The notes under the pieces were generated by a model. That model saw only the letters and a program-made list of their open reading frames with translations, was not told where the DNA came from and did not search any database. A stretch of DNA of 26,363 nucleotides from JAQBDA01 sp041301185. Lineage in GTDB: Bacteria; Chloroflexota; Anaerolineae; Anaerolineales; UBA4823. Both the position numbers and the translations under genes were made by a program. The stretch covers positions 1-26,363 of the forward strand of contig JBFYSV010000126.1 in NCBI GenBank assembly GCA_041301185.1, given 5' to 3'. Positions 21,145 through 26,363 of this stretch are shown here, in pieces (positions within the stretch are counted from its first letter, which is position 1; each line of letters begins with the position of its first letter).

Positions 21145-23671
21145 GGGCAGGTATAACGGGCAAGAACGCTTTATACGCCGAGACCAGCACAATATTCTCG
21201 GCTAGCGCAGGCTCCGAACAGGCATTATCCGCGCTCAGCGTCACCGCGTAAGCCTGGTCGGTTGAGCTGACCGGGAAGGCATGCTCCACCGACGCCAGGC
21301 TCTGCCCGCCCTGATCCGGCGATCCATCCTGAAAACTCCAAGTATAAGTGATTGGCTGGCTGGCCATCACCTGGCTGTTGAAAACCACATTCTGAGCGAT
21401 GCGCGGCACCGTGGGCGAGAATGTGAAATCCACACCAGCCACGGAAGCGCAAGCAACCTGCAGGGTGACAGGGATATCCGTTTGCGGCTTGTCCGGGTCA
21501 TTGCTCATCACCTGCAGGGTGGTGGTATAGATGCCATGCGCCGAAGGAGCCTGGATGGTGAGGGTGATCTCCTGGCGTTGTTGTGGATCCAGCTCACCGG
21601 AGGTGACCGATTCAGCCAGCCACAGCACATCCGGCTGCTCAAGCAGGCTCCAGGCGAGGGTCGACTCCCCCGAATTGCCAATCTCCAGGGTCTGGGTCAG
21701 GGTCTGACCGTAGGCGGCATCGATATCGAAAGATTGGGCTGACAGGTTAATCCCTGGCACGCTTTCCACACTGACCGGATGGGTGGCGGTGAGAATAGCG
21801 GCGCAGTTCTCCGCGCTCAAGGTCACCGGGTAGGTGCCGCCAAGGGTGTACGTGTGGGTGGTCTCCTGACCGCTGCCGCTATGCCCGTCGCCAAAGTCCC
21901 AGGTATAGCTCACCGGCAGGGTACTGTTGATGCCCACGCTGGCGGCGAAGCTTATCGCTTGCCCGCTCAAGGGATCGGGCGGCGAGTAGGTGAAATCCAC
22001 CCCCTGCAGATGGCAGGGCTGCAGGGCAATATCCAGGGTGGTGGTCATCCCGGTGGTGACAGCGATATCGCTGGCGCTGAAGGGCGAGTAGCCATCCACC
22101 AGAACACCCACCGTATAAGTAGCTGGGGTCAGGGGAAGTTGGTAGAGGCCAGTTGAGTCAGTGTAAACAAAATGTTGTTGTCCTGCCTCATCTTCTGCGG
22201 TAATAGAAGCACTCGGCATTGGATCGCCGCTTTCAGCATCCGTTACCTGACCCGCCAAATAACCCAACGGGCAGCCCATGTGAGCAAAGGTACCCACTGC
22301 AGCTTTCACGAAATTGGTGAAGTAAGCCAGGTCAAGCGTCTCGAGTTGGTCGCTGGTGGTGTGGTAGTACGGGGTGAAGTCATCATAATCTTCAATACCA
22401 AGGATTGCGGGGAATCCAAAATCCCAGAAGGAGGCATTGTCACTATAATTTCCCAATGAGTCATTGACAAGTATCTGGGGTGTCAGGGGAATATTATAAG
22501 CGTCTACCACATCCGCAAATAAATATGAAATCTCTGTTGACCCGGGTATGTAGCTACGAGAATGCAAATCAACGATTGGGTAGGCGTCCGAATTGTATGC
22601 AATCATATCCAGGTTCAGCACGCCCTCGATATTTTCCCCGTTGTTATAGGCATCCTGAGCGTAGAAATAACTGCCGTATAGCCCTTGCTCCTCGCCCGTG
22701 AACAGGACATAGCGCAGGGTGCAGTCAAAATCGTAGTCACTCAGGATATTGGCAGCAATCAGCACACCCGTCGAGCCGCTGGCATTATCGTCCGCGCCGG
22801 GGGCGTACGTGCCGGAAGGCATGTCGTCCAGGTGAGCGGTGATCAAGAAGATACGATCCGCCTGGTCATATCCCGGCTGCTCGGCGACCACGTTGCGCCG
22901 CTGCCCATAAGATGGATGGTTGTAGTAATGATAGCTGACAGGTAGCCCCTGAGACTGAAAATACTCGTAGGTATACTGTGTGGCTTTTTCCATTGGTATA
23001 GCCTGACCGGTATGGCGAGTCGCAATCGTATATGAACTTCCCCCAATGATTACCGGGAACTCCCCGCTCAGCCCGCCATCCAACATAGACACCGAGCCAG
23101 CCAGCACCCTGTCGATCATCTCCTGGATAACTGGGTCGGGTTCGATATCTGCCGGCAGGCTAGTGACAGGTGACACCGGCACGACCAGCTCGTGCAGCTG
23201 CAGGCGATTGAGCTCAACACCGGCTTGCGCCAGGTTCTCAACAGCCTGGGCTTCGAGCCGAGCCAGGGCAGTTACCCCATCCTGCTCCAGCACCCGCACA
23301 GAGTCCCCGGCTTGCAGGAGCATATCGGGCTGAGGTGCATAGAGCAGGTAGTAGCTAGCGGCACGGCTATCTTGGTCAAGAATCCTGGCTGTGAGACCCA
23401 GGTCTGCCAGTAGGTCCCGCTGAGCGGCGTCTGCCAGCAGCAACACGTATTCCCCTCCGGACCGGCTGTGCAGGTGGGCGTAGACCGGCAGCCCGGTTGC
23501 TGCCAGGCGTTCCAGATCAGCTGAATCACGCAGGTCTACCCGTAGCAAGGCTGGAATATCCGGCTGCTCCGCCTGATCCGGCAGCGCGCCCAGGGCGCTG
23601 GAGGCGGTCAACATCAGGACAGCTGCACAGATCAGTATCAGTCGAGCAATGAGATTTCGATGTAGCTTCAT
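21134..23671 (-). CDS. Secreted M28 zinc aminopeptidase with PKD domains
   Basis: The 845-residue protein has a signal peptide (LIARLILICAAVLMLTASSA) and a pro-region to about residue 190. An M28 catalytic domain follows with the full two-zinc set: His280 (TAHLDD), Asp294 (GADDN), Glu327-Glu328 (TGEEQG), Asp355 (NLDM) and His437 (YHTTSD). C-terminally come a carboxypeptidase-regulatory-like domain (LAGQVTDAESGDP), a PKD domain (TYTWDFGDGHSGSG), a beta region with NSGESTLAWSL, and a second PKD-like domain (YTWSFQDGSPD). The tail AYKAFLPVIPAQAP resembles Chloroflexota exported-protein ends. The ATG at 23671 overlaps the stop of lipB (ATGA), implying translational coupling; GGAG lies 11 nt upstream. 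It likely trims peptides outside the cell. Confidence 0.9.
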   Translation of the reverse strand: MKLHRNLIARLILICAAVLMLTASSALGALPDQAEQPDIPALLRVDLRDSADLERLAATGLPVYAHLHSRSGGEYVLLLADAAQRDLLADLGLTARILDQDSRAASYYLLYAPQPDMLLQAGDSVRVLEQDGVTALARLEAQAVENLAQAGVELNRLQLHELVVPVSPVTSLPADIEPDPVIQEMIDRVLAGSVSMLDGGLSGEFPVIIGGSSYTIATRHTGQAIPMEKATQYTYEYFQSQGLPVSYHYYNHPSYGQRRNVVAEQPGYDQADRIFLITAHLDDMPSGTYAPGADDNASGSTGVLIAANILSDYDFDCTLRYVLFTGEEQGLYGSYFYAQDAYNNGENIEGVLNLDMIAYNSDAYPIVDLHSRSYIPGSTEISYLFADVVDAYNIPLTPQILVNDSLGNYSDNASFWDFGFPAILGIEDYDDFTPYYHTTSDQLETLDLAYFTNFVKAAVGTFAHMGCPLGYLAGQVTDAESGDPMPSASITAEDEAGQQHFVYTDSTGLYQLPLTPATYTVGVLVDGYSPFSASDIAVTTGMTTTLDIALQPCHLQGVDFTYSPPDPLSGQAISFAASVGINSTLPVSYTWDFGDGHSGSGQETTHTYTLGGTYPVTLSAENCAAILTATHPVSVESVPGINLSAQSFDIDAAYGQTLTQTLEIGNSGESTLAWSLLEQPDVLWLAESVTSGELDPQQRQEITLTIQAPSAHGIYTTTLQVMSNDPDKPQTDIPVTLQVACASVAGVDFTFSPTVPRIAQNVVFNSQVMASQPITYTWSFQDGSPDQGGQSLASVEHAFPVSSTDQAYAVTLSADNACSEPALAENIVLVSAYKAFLPVIPAQAP

Positions 23672-24441
23672 GGTATTTGTATCTCCTCTAGGCTGAGTGT
23701 GAACCCGTACGTCCTGGCAAAAGCGCTCATCACCGCTTCTGCGACCGCATCCATTGACGGAGTTGGGTGCAGGATCTTTGCCAGGCTGGTGACCGGATAG
23801 CCAACCAGCCCGCAACCGATAATCCCCTCCCAATATGACATATCCGGGTGGACGTTCAGGGCGAATCCGTGCCGGGTGATCCCGCGGGCGTCCACCTTAA
23901 CCCCGATCGCAGCAATCTTGGCGGGCGAGATATCCCGGGAGGTCGCAGCAGGCGCACCCCCAGACCCTTCAACGGGCAAACTATCCACCCACACGCCGGT
24001 CATACCCTCCACCTGGAAAGCAGGCACTCCCAACCGCGCCAATGCCAGGATCAGGGTCTGCTCGAGCCGGCGGATATAGCCCACGTAATCGGCCTGTGGC
24101 AGGCGCAGGCTGTCGCCACTGGGCTCCAGGCGCAACCCGCTGGCAAGCAGGGACAGCAGCGGGTAACCCACCAATTGGCCCGGACCATGATAAGTCACAT
24201 CGCCGCCGCGGTCCACCCAGTGGACGGCGATACCCCGCCGCCTCAGGTCGGCCTCGTCCCACAGCAGGTTTTCAATATGCCCGCGCCGGCCAAAGGTGTA
24301 GGTATGCGGGTGTTCCAGCAGGAGCAAGGTGGCGGGGCGTTGCCCGTCAGCGATTTCCGCTGCCAGCCTGTCTTGCAGGCGCCAGGCCTCTTCGTATTCC
24401 GTAACCCCCAGGCGGTGTACCAGACAGATTTTCTCGCTCAC
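23668..24441 (-). CDS. lipB: Octanoyltransferase LipB
   Basis: LipB moves octanoate from acyl carrier protein to lipoyl domains, the first step of lipoate assembly. The 257-residue protein has the family motifs LLLEHPHTYTFGRRG, DRGGDVTYHGPGQLVGYPLL, catalytic Lys175 in AKIAAIGVK, HGFALNVHPD, and the acyl-carrying Cys210 in GIIGCGL. An insertion of about 20 residues rich in Gly/Ala/Ser (after GVWVDSLPVEG) separates the middle motifs. The start is GTG; a -10 box 7 nt upstream and no Shine-Dalgarno suggest a leaderless mRNA. Its TGA overlaps the ATG of the secreted M28 peptidase. No lipA lies in the window. Confidence 0.94.
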   Translation of the reverse strand: MSEKICLVHRLGVTEYEEAWRLQDRLAAEIADGQRPATLLLLEHPHTYTFGRRGHIENLLWDEADLRRRGIAVHWVDRGGDVTYHGPGQLVGYPLLSLLASGLRLEPSGDSLRLPQADYVGYIRRLEQTLILALARLGVPAFQVEGMTGVWVDSLPVEGSGGAPAATSRDISPAKIAAIGVKVDARGITRHGFALNVHPDMSYWEGIIGCGLVGYPVTSLAKILHPTPSMDAVAEAVMSAFARTYGFTLSLEEIQIP

Positions 24442-24448
24442 GCAGGTG

Positions 24449-24477
24449 AGTATAAATCAGCCCCGGGGAATGGGCAA
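24449..24477 (-). promoter_or_regulatory. Promoter of lipB, probably leaderless
   Basis: On the minus strand TTGCCC (24477-24472) is followed by exactly 17 bases and TATACT (24454-24449), which ends 7 nt before the GTG start. Transcription would begin at the start codon. The best-supported of the four leaderless candidates because a -35 hexamer is also present. Confidence 0.62.
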
Positions 24478-24664
24478 GAGGCGGAATCGGTTGAGGATCA
24501 GCGCAGGATGATAGCCGCCTCTTATCCCAATACCGGGAAAACCGGTAAAGACTATTCCCATTTATCCTTAATCTCTTGCTTACGCGATTCCAACACATCC
24601 CGCGTATACTTGCAATGATTGGTAGAGAGCTGCCTGATGCAGCATCGTTGTGGAGGAAATTGCT

Positions 24665-25045
24665 TTGGACAAGTCATTATCTCAATATGAAGGTCAAAAA
24701 TACCTGAACCTGGAAACATTTCGCAAGAGCGGGGTAGGCGTGAAAACCCCGGTATGGTTTGTGGAGAAAGATGGTGTGCTCTATGTGCGTACGATCGCCG
24801 ATTCCGGCAAGGTCAAGCGCATTCGCAATAATAGCCGGGTGCGGATCGTGCCGTGCAAGTCGGGCGGCGAACCCTTGGGAGAATGGGCTGAGGCTCGCGC
24901 CGAGCTGGTGGATGCAGACAAGGCAGAAGAGATCAATAACCTATTAAAGCGCAAATACGGGCTGATGAAATCGATGTTCGATGTGATGGGTCGCTCTTCC
25001 AAAGCCGCGCCGGCAACGATTGCTATTTACATCTCACCGGTATAA
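24665..25045 (+). CDS. PPOX-class F420-type oxidoreductase (split-barrel fold)
   Basis: This 126-residue protein has the PNP-oxidase-like split-barrel pattern of the F420-dependent PPOX class. Its motifs are YLNLETFRKSGVGVKTPVWF (beta strands that line the cofactor site), VLYVRTIADSGKVKRIRNN (basic cofactor-phosphate patch), VRIVPCKSGGEPLGEW and ARAELVD. Whether it uses F420 or a flavin cannot be read. I prefer the TTG at 24665 because GGAGG (24652-24656) lies 8 nt upstream; a GTG at 24650 would put that site inside the gene. TATACT at 24605-24610 is a possible -10 box. It stands alone between lipB and clpB. Confidence 0.85.
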   Translation: MDKSLSQYEGQKYLNLETFRKSGVGVKTPVWFVEKDGVLYVRTIADSGKVKRIRNNSRVRIVPCKSGGEPLGEWAEARAELVDADKAEEINNLLKRKYGLMKSMFDVMGRSSKAAPATIAIYISPV

Positions 25046-25055
25046 TCCGGTATAA
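25037..25055 (+). repeat. Tandem 10-base repeat at the end of the PPOX gene
   Basis: CCGGTATAA occurs at 25037-25045 (ending in the stop codon) and again at 25047-25055. The copies contain TATAAT and TATAAA, so they could double as -10-like boxes, but no -35 hexamer at good spacing is visible. It may simply be a slippage duplication. Confidence 0.4.
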
Positions 25056-25119
25056 AACTGTTGGTAAAGATATCAACTTGGGGGGCAGACATCCAGGAAT
25101 ATGTATCTCTTATAAAAAA

Positions 25120-25162
25120 TTGACGCCGCTCATATCTTTTGTATATCCAGCAAGAGTATACT
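25120..25162 (+). promoter_or_regulatory. Probable promoter region of clpB
   Basis: Two candidates lie here. TTGACG (25120-25125) is followed after 16 bases by TATATC (25142-25147). A second -10 box, TATACT (25157-25162), would place transcription start at about 25169, at the foot of the leader hairpin. No CIRCE element is visible. Confidence 0.5.
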
Positions 25163-25166
25163 GGTA

Positions 25167-25262
25167 GAGACCCAAAAGGTTTTTCGGCAGAGATGCTATG
25201 CCTGAGAAGGTCACTTCAGGCGCAGTAGTCTTGCCAGAAACTGTTGAAACCTTTAGGGTCTC
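25167..25262 (+). promoter_or_regulatory. Long-range hairpin leader of clpB
   Basis: GAGACCCAAAAGGTTT (25167-25182) and AAACCTTTAGGGTCTC (25247-25262) pair over 16 bases with one mismatch. The 64-base loop holds a smaller helix (GCCTGA/TCAGGC). The closing stem ends 3 bases before the GAGGAGG Shine-Dalgarno of clpB, so it could gate translation or attenuate transcription. Short in-frame ATGs occur in the loop. Confidence 0.55.
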
Positions 25263-25275
25263 TGAGGAGGAAGAT

Positions 25276-26363
<1,088 letters not shown>

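Noticed and set aside
25167..25262. Inverted repeats as the ends of a miniature transposable element
   Set aside because: No flanking target duplication is evident and the position directly before the clpB ribosome site fits an RNA leader better.

Overview
The window looks like a chromosomal segment of a Chloroflexota bacterium, probably of the Anaerolineae. This is an inference from gene content: an F420-type PPOX protein, a DUF6391 protein, a YtxH protein, a PucC-like MFS carrier and large secreted multidomain peptidases, one ending in a short tail with the LPV pattern common on Chloroflexota exported proteins. The DNA is moderately GC-rich and tightly packed. No gene-free stretch exceeds 300 bases. 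I see no tRNA, rRNA, CRISPR array, insertion sequence or prophage.

Layout. (1) 1-5636, plus strand: the end of an envelope/exopolysaccharide operon with two GT4 glycosyltransferases (the first cut by the window edge), a WecA/MraY-like glycosyl-1-phosphate transferase, a Wzz-like chain-length protein and a Wzy/O-antigen-ligase-like polymerase. (2) 5767-7815: a membrane-anchored zinc metallopeptidase. (3) 7974-8207, minus: a YtxH protein facing a bidirectional terminator. (4) 8394-10848: adenosine deaminase, then radA. (5) 11034-13918: a PucC/BCD-family MFS carrier, a MerR-type regulator with a second domain, a 49-residue single-span protein missed by length-limited gene calling, and a seven-span membrane protein. 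(6) 14090-15061, minus: a secreted protein of unknown function. (7) 15327-16868: a DUF6391 protein and holA. (8) 16855-18472, minus: a small orphan protein behind a LexA-box promoter, and an RlmD-type rRNA methyltransferase. (9) 18515-20323: a lipoprotein peptidase. (10) 20317-24441, minus: an FHA membrane protein, then lipB coupled to a secreted M28 peptidase. (11) 24665-26363: the PPOX protein and the 5' part of clpB, which runs off the window.

How the genes work together. Polysaccharide assembly and at least three exported zinc peptidases of different families point to an active cell envelope and extracellular protein use. The rest is housekeeping: DNA repair and replication (radA, holA), rRNA modification, lipoylation, nucleoside salvage and protein disaggregation.

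The most notable signals are regulatory. A Gram-positive-type LexA box lies inside a near-consensus promoter driving an 86-residue protein I cannot assign. A 16-bp long-range inverted repeat forms the leader of clpB and closes next to its Shine-Dalgarno. Two tandem dyads with compensated base changes overlap the -35 region before the PucC-like carrier. Four genes (radA, lipB, the rRNA methyltransferase and the lipoprotein peptidase) have a -10 box 6-7 nt before the start codon, which suggests leaderless mRNAs; two of them are divergent from a 42-bp gap. I found no clear complete novel defence or mobile system.
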